Below the pieces are notes generated by a model that was not told the DNA's origin, did not search any database, and saw only the letters and a program-made list of their open reading frames with translations. From Nymphaea colorata (Eukaryota > Streptophyta > Magnoliopsida > Nymphaeales > Nymphaeaceae), in assembly GCF_008831285.2 (NCBI RefSeq), contig NC_045138.2:37501115-37565114 (forward strand): a stretch of 64,000 nt of DNA. The letters are read 5' to 3'. Shown here piece after piece: positions 26,226 through 38,886 of the stretch; positions within the stretch are counted from its first letter, which is position 1; the number at the start of each line of letters is the position of its first letter. The position numbers and the translations under genes are program-made.

Positions 26226-27859
26226 TACCCTATTTATCTAAATCAGAACGCCAATCCAAGTTTTATTTGTCAGTATCAGATTAATCTGATGCTGTAAGTA
26301 GAACCTAGCTACACTCCCTAATCATAAATAAGATGTGACTGCAAGCTATGGCACTCTTGGCTTTAGCTATCCGTTGCTAATGTCAATAAGGGAGATTATA
26401 GTTATTTGGAGTGCATATTATTTAACATATGTAAGAAAAAAAAATTTATTCACTCAATCTAATGACATAAATACATTCTAAAATATAAGTCTTTTATTAG
26501 AGATTGAATTTATGTTGTTTTACTTGTTATACTAGCTCGAGTGGCATGAGTGCTCAGCTTTTGTGCCTTTTGAGTTTGACATCGGCCTTTGTTTTGAGCA
26601 GTAAGATAAAATACTCTTCCTACTCACCTAAAAACAATGAGATTCAAAAATACAAGGAAAAATATATTGATGTGTGATCATTATTAGGCAAGCCATTTAC
26701 AGGCGGGGCAGCATGGGGAGCATTAGAACTACATGACATTCATATTCACTTGGGATGTCTAGAATCTTAACTTCTCTACTCCTCCTAAGTGGGAGAACCG
26801 TATGAAAATTTTGGGCATAAATGACTTGGAAGTATGTAGAACACTCCAAGAGATAATGGGTAATGGTCTGCATCATTTACATGGACCAGCCAAGTCCAAA
26901 TGAAAGGAACATGTCATGACGGAGGGGCAAATTGTGGTCTATACTGTACTATGAATCCTCTGCACCGCCGGTAGCTTTCACCAGTGCTCTGTATGCGTCC
27001 GGCTAAAATAACTGCTGAAAATGTGATTATCTTTAACAACTGAATTGAGTTGGGTGGCGTGTTACTTGATGGTATTGAGGAATGTTGAGCTTGGAATTGG
27101 TTCAGACCAATATGCCTGTAACATAGATTGCAATTGCAAACCTCTTCTTAGTGAATATGTAGTTTGGATTTTGAGTCATGTCCAGGTTGAGCTTAATTTG
27201 AATTAGACATGTCTTATATTTAAGCACCTTAATTAAGGTGTTTTCGGATTCAGAAATACTACGTTTGGTGCACAAAGCGTGGGTCCAGATTAATTACATA
27301 CCTTACCCAATTTGGGCCCAGAGGCTCGGGGCCTATATCAAGATCCAAATTGAAGGTGATATAACTCAACGCGAAAGATCGGTTGTGGATCTAGGTCCAA
27401 GTCATGATAAGGTTTCTCTATATAAGTCATGTTGGGCAACCAAGGGGCAAAGGCGTGCAAATAGCCTGTCAGGGATGGGTTTTTGAGATTCATTTGGTCC
27501 GGGTCAATATTTAGATCCAATGATACCGTATATCATTTAGTCAATATTTGTTTGAATCTTTTTATTTATTTTAGATCTCTGTGTGATTCATTTTGCTTCA
27601 TTCATACGTGATTAGCCGCGACGTCATTGTGCAAGGTAATGAACAACGTTGTAGGTCGTTTTATGCAACTACCTAAAGGGCGTAGCATAACTGGTTCAGC
27701 TAACAGGTTGGTGAAAGCTTAATCTTCAGTACAATTTCGGTGGATACTCGTCTTCTATACTGTAAAAGATGGTAGATATTATTTTTGAGTTGAATGGAGT
27801 AACCGTAAGTCACCAAATACAGCTCCAAACTCTAAGAAAGGGTGCTTCGGCTGCTTACC

Positions 27860-27980
27860 CAAGCGGTGGGGTCTCCTCCCACTCACCGGAAAACTGTTGT
27901 CTAAGCAACTGATCAACCTAATTTTCTGGTACCCCTCCTGCTCACTCAAAAGCCGTTCTAAGCAATTGATCCACGTGCAC
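27860..27980. repeat. Imperfect tandem repeat of about 65-70 bp
   Basis: The motif CTCCTCCCACTCACCGGAAA, followed by TCTAAGCAACTGATCAAC, recurs downstream as CTCCTGCTCACTCAAAAG and TCTAAGCAATTGATCCAC. The copies are diverged by substitutions and small indels. Confidence 0.5.
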
Positions 27981-29765
27981 TAATTTCGTAGACATTTCCC
28001 ATTTTTGCAATCAAGTCCCCAAAGTTTTGGCATTGCTATAGCCATGAGAATTCGATACGTTAAGAACATGTCAAATTTAAAGGATGGGTATGAAACTTAT
28101 CGAATCATTGACGAATATAATGTTGAAATATTTTAGATATCATGGCCATTACATTCATAGTCTCTTTATACATATATATGATCTTATATGTTGGGTCAAC
28201 ATCGTCGAGAAACTTGAAACTTGTGGACAGCTGCTCCCCACGACTCGTCTCAGTAGACTGCACGCCGTTTCTGCTCGGAGCAAAAGAAGAGAAGCCGGTG
28301 GCCACGTGAACTGGGCCAGCCGTGCCAGGAGGTTTGCTAGTGGTCTCGTAGTAGGGGCCTAGCCATATCGCTAGTCCGTATTGTAGTAGGTGCATCCCAC
28401 TTTATTTTCGATGCTTCCAGCATCTAATCAATCCACCAATGACTTTTTCTCTTCCATCACTGAATCGACGGATCGATCCACGGAGTAAGCAGCACACTGG
28501 GTTGAAGTGATCGGCTACTTAGTTATGTGGTGCACTTAAGAAAGCTGACATTGTGAAAAGACTTTGCCACGCATCTGCTGATCTCAGATTCTAACTGTGC
28601 TCGAAGGCCCTGGAACGAATAAATGAGGAAGATGATTTTTATTATCATCAGTGCTCATTTAATGGCGCGTTCTTCATCTCCATGCATCGTCTTGTACAGC
28701 TTTTAACGTGCACATAGGACAATGATCGCCGTACTCTGTTTCGAATTTGAGGGACACATGAACCGCCTCCCTCCCGTGCATCAACGCGTCACTTCGAGAT
28801 CCAATTTCAGATCTTCCCTGCCAACATACTGAAAGAGAGAGTCATCATCTGCACCCTGAGGAAATAGACGACAATGAGTTTGTTGATCGCTGTTTTGATC
28901 TACGGATTGGCATCTTAACCGATGCTACTTTCTTTGGCACTATCGATCTGAATCGAAGTATGAAAATCCAGAATTGGGTTGCCTGTGATCAGAGAGTACA
29001 GTTCCACATAAAAGTTCTCTGATTTTGGCACAAAAAGTTCTCTGTTCACAGTAAAGGACTCTTTCAATTAAAAATTAAATACAGACTTGGGTTAGTGACT
29101 CGAGTGCCCACCAACGAAAAAGAAAAAAAATGATAGCTCCCCTACATAAAAGAATCCACATCATAAATGTTGTCGCGCTCTGATATGGAGCAGAAGTAGC
29201 AGAATTGGCATTTGATTGCTGAGTTAGTAAGAAGAAGCGGTTGGAGAAATGCCAACAGCTTGATGCACAGAGCAATGGGCTCCCAACGTATGTTTACAAG
29301 TGATTACAGAGGATCCATGCCTGTTTAAACTCGTCATTATATTTGTTTTCCAGAGAAAGTTGTGTTTTCTTGAAGTGCAACATTCATATGATACATATTT
29401 TCAAGAACACCGCTTTCTTGCTTCAAGAAACATAATATAATTGTATCTTGCATTTGTTCATTGGTCTAAGAACAATTATCTGCAATTGTGTCTTGTTTAT
29501 TTGAATAAAATTTTATTTAAAACGAAATATTTCGTCTTGTTATATGCCTTGCTGGAGTCAATTCTTGATCTTATCATGGTATATAATTAAAAGAAAAAAA
29601 AAAGGTGGGAGCTTCTATTATTTATTTTTTTAAAGATTAAGTGGAGTAGCAGAGATATCATTTTTTTCAGGGGTGGACCAAACAGTTTAACTTTTGAATC
29701 TAAATGGAATCAAACTGAACCCAAATCCAAACAATACATCCCACAACTAAAAGTTCTTTATTTTT

Positions 29766-29842
29766 TCAATGTATTTTTTTTTTTTCAATTAGCTCGGGTA
29801 GGGCCATGGCTTAGGCGGGGCCCCCTCCCTCGGCCTCCCCTC
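29766..29842 (-). repeat. Dispersed repeat, copy C (inverted relative to copy A)
   Basis: On the minus strand this reads AGGGGAG, a GGGGGCC block, GCCTAAGCCATGGCCC and CTAATTGAAAAAAAA, collinear with copy A at 23350. The two share their central block and A-rich end but are clearly diverged. This shows an interspersed family in the genome. Confidence 0.55.
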
Positions 29843-31771
29843 ATTAATTGCTGAATTGTTCATTATCTAGTAAGTTTCTTGCATCTCTATATTTAGTATA
29901 TTGGTGACAACCCCACGTGGATATCAGGTGGCAATGAGGAAGAAAAACTTGTTTGATTTTGTCATTTTGCATATATCTTTTAGCTCACCATTCATGCTTG
30001 GTTTTAACTAAAGCATCATTATTTACAATATATATATATATGCATGCTAGAGGGAAACGAAGAATGCAATATTATTCCAGAATATGCTGGCAGCATGAGA
30101 CGTAGGTGATGTGCGGACCATTAAATTTAGAATCCCGAGTGCTTTTCACAACTTGATTTCGTGGCGGAAAGTCTACGGTTTCGGTAAAGAATCTTCTTTG
30201 TAGGTGCTTATCTTAATGATGTCTTAGCCTGCTGGTTACATCAAACCAACGTAATTTTTTAAGGTCTTTGTCAAATATTTAAGACATGTGGCCATCAAAG
30301 ATGCCATTAAATTTTCTTTATGATTTTAATACAAAATTATTACCTAAGGTCATGAAGTTTGATATGCATTAGTCCCATTAAAAAAAAAAAAAAGTCAAAC
30401 TCGATATACACTTCGTGGCCACAATAAATGCAGAAGAACATTGTATCATTTTATATATGTGCCTATGGCAGTGAAGCATAAAAGGCGAATTGCAATTTGA
30501 CAGATCGTTTGAAGACGGTATGATTAGGTTAGAGAGTTGATGCCATGAAGATTCGAAACAGGAACCAACGACCTAACGACTCCTTTGGTGATACACATTA
30601 TTTATTCCTCTTAACAAATGCCCTCTAAAACCCACTCTTATAATATATTGATTGGTACTTATGATCGCTGATATCATACTGGCATATACAAATTTGCATT
30701 GTTTATTTCTAAATCAGTTTAAGATATTATTGTAGTTTGATTTCTTGGCTCATCACTAGAGCAAACTGACAACTATTGTTTACACATTATAAGTTTTTGT
30801 GAAATTTTCCTTTGAAACTTCTTATACATAAATTCAAATCAAAAGTTAAAAATGATTTTTTTGTTTGGTCGATCGACAACCAAGTTTGTAGGATGGACAA
30901 CTTAGTTGATCTCATTCCATTTTGTATTTTTTTCAAAAAAAAAGTAATATCTCAGCTTTTTTATATGATTTTAATAATTAATTTTTCAAATGAAGCATGA
31001 AACACATTCCACGCGGGAATTTATAATTCATTACGTTGAGTATTTTTTTGTTTTTAATTATAACTTTGAAGCCGAGGTTTTAACGGAATTTTGAAATTCC
31101 AGATGGGCCCGCCCCTGATAACTAACTTCCGCCCATCATATTGTTTCCCTCCCTCCATTTTCAAACCGCCTAAGAAATCCTGCCGCTTCCCCCCTTTTAT
31201 TTCTTTTGCAGAGTTTGTTGTTCCGGGTGTTCTTGGGAAATTTTCTGGTTGTTGGGATTGGAGAATAAGTCTTTTTGGACGAATCTGTTATTCCAAGATT
31301 TTCTTCTTGGCTTTGGGGGATCTTGGCGTTCACGATTTAGAGTCTCGGCGTTCTTTCTTGAAGGGATCAGGGTATCCAGGAACCTCAAATTGATCTTATT
31401 TTCTTCTGCAATCTTGTATGCCACTGCTTTTGTTGAATTCACTGTTTGGGCTGCTCTTTGATTGGTGACTAGCAGAATTTTCCCCCGAATTAGTTGCTTA
31501 AACAATTGGTAGTGTGGTGTTTATCCTGCCTAGATCATCTTTGGCCCGTTACTGAGTTAAACGTGTGGCCGTTTTGTCTTTCAAGTCCTTTTTCTTTGGT
31601 TTACTTGCAGTACGTAAGATACCATTAATTCATGAAATTTGTGAAGCAATTCCTGAAGATTATTTCGCATATGTGGCGTACCATTTTGCAGGAAAGAAAG
31701 AGGGGAACACTTCGATTTTTCTCTTGTCGATCCTGTTCGTTTCTATTTTGGTGGTGGCGTTTTGGTTGTGG

Positions 31772-34700
31772 ATGGAGGAAAAGGCAAGTGGGAGATTTTC
31801 GCCGGAGAAGCAATCATCCCTTGTTCTGGAACATATTGCAGAAGCATCTACAAAGCCTGAAACGTGGGAGAGGATTGGTCCAACGTTCAGGCTGATGTTT
31901 TTAGTGAACGAAGGGGACCTGCAAGGAATCCAGGAACTTCTTGATACTGGTATAGATGTGAACTCCACAGATATTGATGACAGAACTGCTCTTCATGTTG
32001 CTGCATGTCAAGGTAGAGTAGAAATTGTTGAATTGCTGCTTGAGCATGGTGCCAGGCTTGACATGCAGGATCGCTGGGGCAGCACGGTAAGAACTACTAA
32101 TGACAATTTGTTCCGATTTTTTTTCCCCTTTTCTATTTGGATAGCTTTCTTTTGCTCAGGTATTTTATCTGTGGAAATATGAAATGATACATTTTAGGGA
32201 GAAAAAACTTATATCCTAGGCCTTTGGTAGATATAGGCTAATTCGTTAATCACGTGAACTAATTAATGAGGAAATTTGGTTTTATACAAAACATTACTAG
32301 CTTGAGCTGAGATGACAAGCTTTACTATCCGTTATCCGCTATGTATTAGGAGGGAATAATCTTCTTTTTTTCCTGTATTAAGGTGTATATACATATATAT
32401 ATATATATATTTTTGGACCTCCCACTAGATGAGGAATCAGGATACAGATGGGAAAACGTTTTCCCTTCCTTAACCACACCATCTTGGCTCATTATCTATG
32501 TCACATAGGCATGGGTAGGGGGGAAGCGGGTATGGGTACGGTGTTTTCGCCAATCTTGGTATGGCAGTACGGCGATAGTTATAACTTTAATTAATTATAT
32601 ACATGAAATCAGAAAAAAAAGTAACATAAATATAAGAAACAGATGCCATTTTTAGATACGTTGTATGAAGGTAAGGAAGAAGGAGGAAGAGGCGTCAGGC
32701 AAAAATAGGTTCATTTAAAGTGGTTTGGATCGGTTCCAACTCAGAACTGATCCGAACCATACCAAGGCGTACCGCCGTTTATGGCAGTACGGCGACAGTT
32801 ATAACTTTAATTAATTATATACATGAAATCAGAAAAAAAAAGTAACATAAATATAAGAAACAGATGCCATTTTTGTCGTAGATACGTTGTATGAAGGTAA
32901 GGAAGAAGGAGGAAGAGGCGTCATTCATTTAAAGTGGTTTGGATCGGTTCCAACTCAGAACCGATCCGAACCATACCAAGGCGTACCGCCGTACTGGTAC
33001 GGGTACATGGTACGGGTACGTGCTCATTATTTTCTGTCTTGCCAACTTGAAAAGATTAAACTTCTCCTCTTTGATTTCTTATTATTTCAGATTTCAAGTT
33101 TCAACCTATGTTGCATAAATGTGGCAGCGGATTTGAGGATTCAGATTTTTTGTGGAAATCACATAATACTTGTATATAAGGAATAGAAACAAAATAGTGA
33201 ATTAATGTAGCATTGATTCACGCGTTCAATTTAAAACTGAAAAGAATTGGCATAGTTCATGTATTATGTTTTCATATGAATCAAATTCGTATGGAATTGA
33301 TTCATTTCCATATTTTACTGTTAATCAGCATTCATGTTTCGATTAGCACCCAAATATGATAGGATTGTTAGGTAGTGAATGAATCTGAAAACAGGTTAGT
33401 GAAAATAAGCCAACTTTCATTTGTAGTTTGATGCTTGCAATTTCAATGGACTGATACCGTGCACGACACAGACACTAAGAATGTTGCACTAAAGTTGTGT
33501 CGTTGCACAAACAGCCTCTTGCAGATGCACACCATTACAAACACTATGATGTTTGCAAGATTATGGAGAAATATGGTGCAAAACCATTGGTATGTTTTCT
33601 TGCTCCCTTTTCAGTTGTTTCTACTGCGTTACATGTTTTTGACCTGATCTTCTGCCATTTTCATTTGCTATTCGCTCTGCACTGTACTTAGTACACTTGT
33701 TGCCACTTGAAGATGGCTCCGATGCTTGTCCATGATATTGCAGAAGTTCCTGAATATGAAATTGATCCACAAGAGCTTGACTTCACTGGCAGTGAGAAAA
33801 TCACAAAGGTGCTTTGCTTGTTCAAGTGAATGAACATGTTATTCTGATTTTTATGTCGTACAAGTTACCTGATCATTTTTTATTGTAGACAGACAAACGA
33901 GGCTTAGCTAAGCAATAAGATAGTGAAGAAACTGAATGTTTCACTGTTTTGATTTACTATGTTAGTAAATTTTCTACAGCATGTAAGTCACTTGTCAGTA
34001 CTTCCTAGAAAAATGTCTTTTTGTCTGCTTTATCTGGCAATATGTGTTGAATTAGGTCAGTATACTTTGTCATACTTCTTCCTCCCTTATGCTAATAAAG
34101 TACATTTATGCAAATACTTAAGCTAATTTCAAACGAATCACACTCTGGAGGGCTTCGTAGCATCTCCAATCATTTAGTGCAGAGACTCAACTCCGCTAAT
34201 CCCATCTATGAACCGTCCAGTTGTTTCTGGAGTGCCATTGAAAATTAAAGCTCATACCAAACATCAATTTCCAGATTTGTTGTAACTTAGTAATAATGCA
34301 GATACACATACTTTTTAGATGTCAATATGGATAGTTTGCATCTGATGTATTATGTGATAAAGGAACTGGACAATCCCCGAATGCTCATTCAGTTTTTTTC
34401 TCTGGGTCAAAACTCAGTTTGTGATAATGTTGCATACTGGAGATTACATTCTGCAATTAAATACTGCATGATGGTGAACCAAAATGGTGTTAACTGTTAG
34501 CCATGACAATAAAATCTGAAAGATAAATTAAATTGTTTCTGCTTACAAGCAATTACTGCACATTTAAGTGCTTACTACATGCTGAACAGTGGCTTTTCGC
34601 CAAATTGAAACAGAATGGCATGGCCAGTCTTGTTTTTTGTGATTGTTAACCTTGACTGATGGTTGTAAGGTTTCTGAACTTTTATCCTATGGAATGGCGA

Positions 34701-37700
34701 CTTAAGTTTTGGTACATGTACTTTTGAAGGGAACATTCCGTCTTGCTTTGTGGAGAGGAATTAATGTTGCCGTGAAGACACTTGATGAGGATTTTATGGC
34801 TGACAAGGAAAAAGTGTAAGTAGCTTGACATGTGTTTTGGTGCTTGCATTAAAAAATATGTAGATCTTTGCTTTTGGTGAACTATGTGGTCTTTTTTTTC
34901 TTGTCAAGGGCCAAGCATTAGTAGTCATCCTCATTCTGATTTCAGATTAGTTCTACAGGATGGCATTCCATGACGAACTGTCATTGCTGCAGAAATTACG
35001 TCACCCCAATGTGGTCCAGTTTTTAGGTGCTGTGACTCAAACCAGCCCAATGATGATTGTTACAGAATATTTGCCAAAGGTTCATCTGCCCTATTCCAAT
35101 GATTTTGGATGTTCAGCACTATGTAAATTATTATGACATGAACCTTACTCTTGTTTTAATGATTTTTTGGGTTTTTATTTAGTTGATAATGTTTTTTTTT
35201 TTCATACTGATCTGATTGGCATTTGATTGATCATATTGCTGTCTAATAGTTACGAGCATAATTCTTAAAAAATGAAACCAACAAAACATCAGAAACCTAT
35301 TTGGCATCGTAGTGTTATGTGGAAGGGTTCCTTCTGCTTACTAGTCTCTTCCCATATAACCTGATCGTTATTTAGAGGTCTTCCTTTCGATGCATAAGAG
35401 GCAAAGAAAATCTCAGATCTCCTCCATGAATGGACAATGGTAATTCTTTATCTTCTTATTCTTCAAGACCTTGTAAACCCATTGTCATTTGTCCATCAAA
35501 ACTAATTATTTATTACAACATCCATTAAGGAGGAGATGTCCGGATTTAGGCTGCATAAACAGTGTAGCTGTCATTGGATGTAACATCTTTTTGTTTGTTG
35601 GTAAGCATAAGATGCCTGAATCCTGATAAGTTTATATGTTTTATAAAAACTGAGTTTAAACTGTATGTGTCTTTTAGAAAAATCAAATAAATGTCATGAC
35701 AATGAATTTAACTTCGTGATTTTAGAAACGCTGCCACATTGGACTGTTCAGAGGTTAAATGAAAAATATGCATGTAAAACCACATAATTCAGGCAAATAT
35801 CTCTTTAGATTGGATCAAAGACCATAGATAATCCTCAATATTGTGGACTTAGCAACTATCTTCCTTTGGTAATTTTGTCAGAATTCAAGGCCATTCTGTC
35901 ATATTAGAAGAAATTCAAAGAAGATGGATTACAAATTCAAATAAGAGAATTTTGAAGTATGATTTTAATAAGTTATTAACATGGTAAAAGGAAAAAAGAG
36001 AGAAGGGGAATATCTTTCTTTCATAAACATGTACTATGATGTGGTTGAGCTTTTCTAAGATAGTCAACATTTTAAATTATCTTATGAAATTTTGAGTAAA
36101 TGCTGAATATTACTGTAGTTCTATCATATGTTTGAGTTCTTTTAAGAATGTGCTATTTTTTATATCCTTTTGATGCTTTATCTTTTAATTTTTGTTTTTC
36201 TGTGTATGTATAATACCTTTTCATTTTCTTGATACATCAACTTGCCAAGTTTTAACTTTTATTTGATCTTATTTTGCAGGGTGACCTTTGGGCATTATTG
36301 AGGAGGCAAGGGGCTTTAAAACCATCAGTGGCAGTAAAATATGCTCTTGATATTGCAAGGTCTAGATGAAGTTCACCTTTATGCTCTAGATATTTCTAAG
36401 CATCAATTCACGTAATTGAGCATAAGGTACATAACTTATCACATGCTTGATGTGTGATATAGAGGTTAACATTTCTTCCAGGGGCATGAATTATTTGCAT
36501 GAGCGTAAGCCAGAGGCAATTATTCATCGTGACCTCGAGCCTTCGTATGTGCAAATTCTTCTGATTTTTGTTTGAGATTCATGTTATTTGGGACTTGTTA
36601 CATTCTTCAACCAAGACATCTGACTGGTTTTACTCTTGCACTGGCTGTTGGAACAGAAATATTCTGCGAGATGACTCTGGGCATCTGAAGGTTGCAGATT
36701 TTGGATTGAGCAAGATACTTAAAGTGACAAACTCTGTAAAACCAGAGGAGACTCTAACTTGTCAAGAGACATCATGTAAGCAGTATTTGAGATTTTTTTT
36801 TTTCTGTTAATACCAGTGCTTTCAGTAGCTTGATTGTTTCTCATGATCATTTACTCCATCTTGATACAGAAATGTATGTCACACTTTCTGTCCTTGAATC
36901 CAATCAAGCCAGCTACTCAGCCTTGGCTGAGAAATTTCCATGACAATCTGGTGATGGGTACATCATTAATGAAATCACAACTGCCCCAAAGTGAGGTTGA
37001 GCTAGGGTTCAAAAGCCTCTAAGACAATGCCTTACTTAGCCCAGATTAACGCAGGACTTCTTACCTCCTTGATCTTTGAGTCTACTGAGATAATGCTAGT
37101 GTCAACTGATGGTATTGGTTGCTTTGAATCTCCTTCCAGATTATCCGTTGCTCTGTTCCCATTTCATGAACCAGAATTCCTAAATGTCTTTGTTTGCAGC
37201 AGATAAAACAGAGCAAAAGAAGAAAAAGGGAGAAAGAAGTGCTCAATAATTTATAGTTTATACCAATTGAGTTCATATCAGCAGGGTATGTTTCAGTGAT
37301 GCAGCAACGACGAAGCTACCCTAGAAAACTTAGGGAAAAAATGTGTGCATAGAGAGCTTGACACCAATAAGGCTGCATTGGTTGGAATCATTTAATGACA
37401 TTGACTAGATCCTTCAACAAGCCTACCTGATAAACAGGACGATGGCACCATTTTCCCTATGCATGGACGGCAGAAGCTTGTCTATTGATTATGTCAACAA
37501 CTTTCTTTTGATTAAATGGCTTTCCCATGTTTTCATGGACGATATTCTTTTATCTTTCCTATTTCAGGGAAATTAAGGTTATTTGTTTTACAGGTAGATA
37601 TGTAGCTCCAGAGGTTCTTCGAAATGAAGAATATGATAGCAAGGTGGATGTTTTCTCATTTGCTCTGATTCTGCAAGAGGTAGTATGAGCTCTTTTTCTT

Positions 37701-38886
37701 GTGCTCCTTAGTGTGCAAACTGCTTTTGTGATTATAGGTTGCAGCATACAGGTAGATAATCAAGAAGTTCCCTGTCTTTCTATCTGAGGGCCTCTGGTAC
37801 GCCAGGCTTCTTCTCTATATCGTCCCTATCCATTTGACATTGGTAAAGGCACGAGTCCTGCTTGTAATTCAAATACAATTAGGGCATTTAAGTCATCTTT
37901 TTGGCTATAGAAATTAGTGTAACTAATATGCTTTAATGTTTGTACTAATAACAATTTAATCCATTGTCCCCGGTTGTTGTGACATTCCGCCTTTTGTAAT
38001 GACTAATAACAATTATAATCATAAAATCAACTAGAGCTATATTTGACCTTTTAACTTTTATTTATTTGAGGATTGAGGATACCTTGTATTGATAGTCCCG
38101 GTTTCTTCATGGAATTCTGTTTAAATCAGATGTAAACCTTCGTTTCCGTTTTATCTATTGTCCACTTATTGTTATTATGAACAAGGATCCAATTGGATTT
38201 TCCTTTTTCATTTGGTTTCTAAGAAGAATTTTAATCACATTTTACACTCTCAGATGATTGAAGGATTCGCACCATTTTCTGCGAAAAGAGAAGATGAGAT
38301 TGCAAAAGCTTATGCTTGTAAGGAAAGGCCCCCCTTTAGAGCTCCAGCAAAGCTTTATGCCCATGGTTTAAAAGAGTATGTCCTCTGGCAAGTTTCTCGT
38401 TAGTTAGCCATACCTAGAACTGCATTTACATTCCCATTTTCCTCCTACCCATTCTCTTGAATATCTATATGGTTTGAGGCTTTTCATATTTTAATTCATA
38501 TGCGTTTAAATTTATTTGCTCATTGGCAGAACACAATTGCTGGAAGTTTGTACTAACAATAAATTGGTGGCAGGTTAATAGAGAAATGCTGGGCTGAGAG
38601 TCCTGCTGAACGACCAACATTTCGGCACATTGTAGCCAGCTTGGATGAAATCAATGAGCGTTTGGTTTCCAGTACATGGAAGGTGTTTTACTTTGTCACA
38701 TCGTTAGCATGTGTAATTTTGTGTATATGCTGGGAAATCTCAAATTTACCAGTGGACTTAAAACTATGACAGGCAAAGGCGTTCAGATGCTTCCGAAATC
38801 TCAAAGTTGTTTGGACGATTTGGCACAGGAAAGATCAAATTGGACCCAGCAGTCGCTCCTCTTACTTTGACCATTCAATAGCATGA
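31772..38886 (+). CDS. Ankyrin-repeat Raf-like protein kinase, ILK4/ILK5 type
   Basis: Cytoplasmic MAPKKK-like (Raf group C) kinase, 461 aa. Twelve exons join in frame: 31772-32086, 33515-33589, 33713-33808, 34730-34815, 34959-35079, 36280-36359, 36482-36544, 36657-36775, 37594-37679, 38254-38375, 38574-38682, 38773-38886. Ankyrin repeats (RTALHVAACQG, GSTPLADA) fill about residues 45-130. The kinase follows with Lys178 in VAVKTL, HRDLEPSN with Asp275, DFG at 293-295 and APE. The glycine-rich loop is reduced to GTF, and the usual catalytic-loop Lys is Glu277. As I recall, both are shared with Arabidopsis At4g18950 (ILK5, also called BHP) and At3g58760, so this is family character and not decay. 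ATG 31772 is the first in-frame ATG after an upstream stop. Proposed family roles include defence, stress and stomatal signalling. Confidence 0.9.
32388..32411. repeat. (TA)n microsatellite in kinase intron 1
   Basis: An alternating TA run inside intron 1 of the ankyrin kinase, read directly. Confidence 0.8.
32561..32992. repeat. Tandem duplication of about 215-220 bp in kinase intron 1
   Basis: Unit 1 (32561-32780) and unit 2 (32781-32992) both begin ATGGCAGTACGGCGA and end with a GCGTACCGCCGT block. They are nearly identical apart from an insertion in each and a few substitutions. Flanking GGTACGGGTACATGG-like sequence suggests the unit comes from a small non-autonomous element. Confidence 0.9.

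Larger units (their letters stand above)
22837..31500. other. 8.7-kb spacer without recognisable genes
   Basis: No open frame here resembles a known protein. The longest are under 100 codons, near 27238-27486 and 28084-28395 on both strands. The stretch is AT-rich and holds the dispersed-repeat copies, AT-rich palindromic sequence near 26150-26220 and an imperfect tandem repeat near 27860-27980. It carries the BBX promoter at its left end and the ankyrin-kinase promoter at its right. Confidence 0.6.

Noticed and set aside
31565-31771. N-terminal extension of the ankyrin kinase with a hydrophobic, membrane-like segment
   Set aside because: The frame is open but starts with GTG and has no ATG before 31772. 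The family normally starts near the MEEKASG position, so this is leader sequence.
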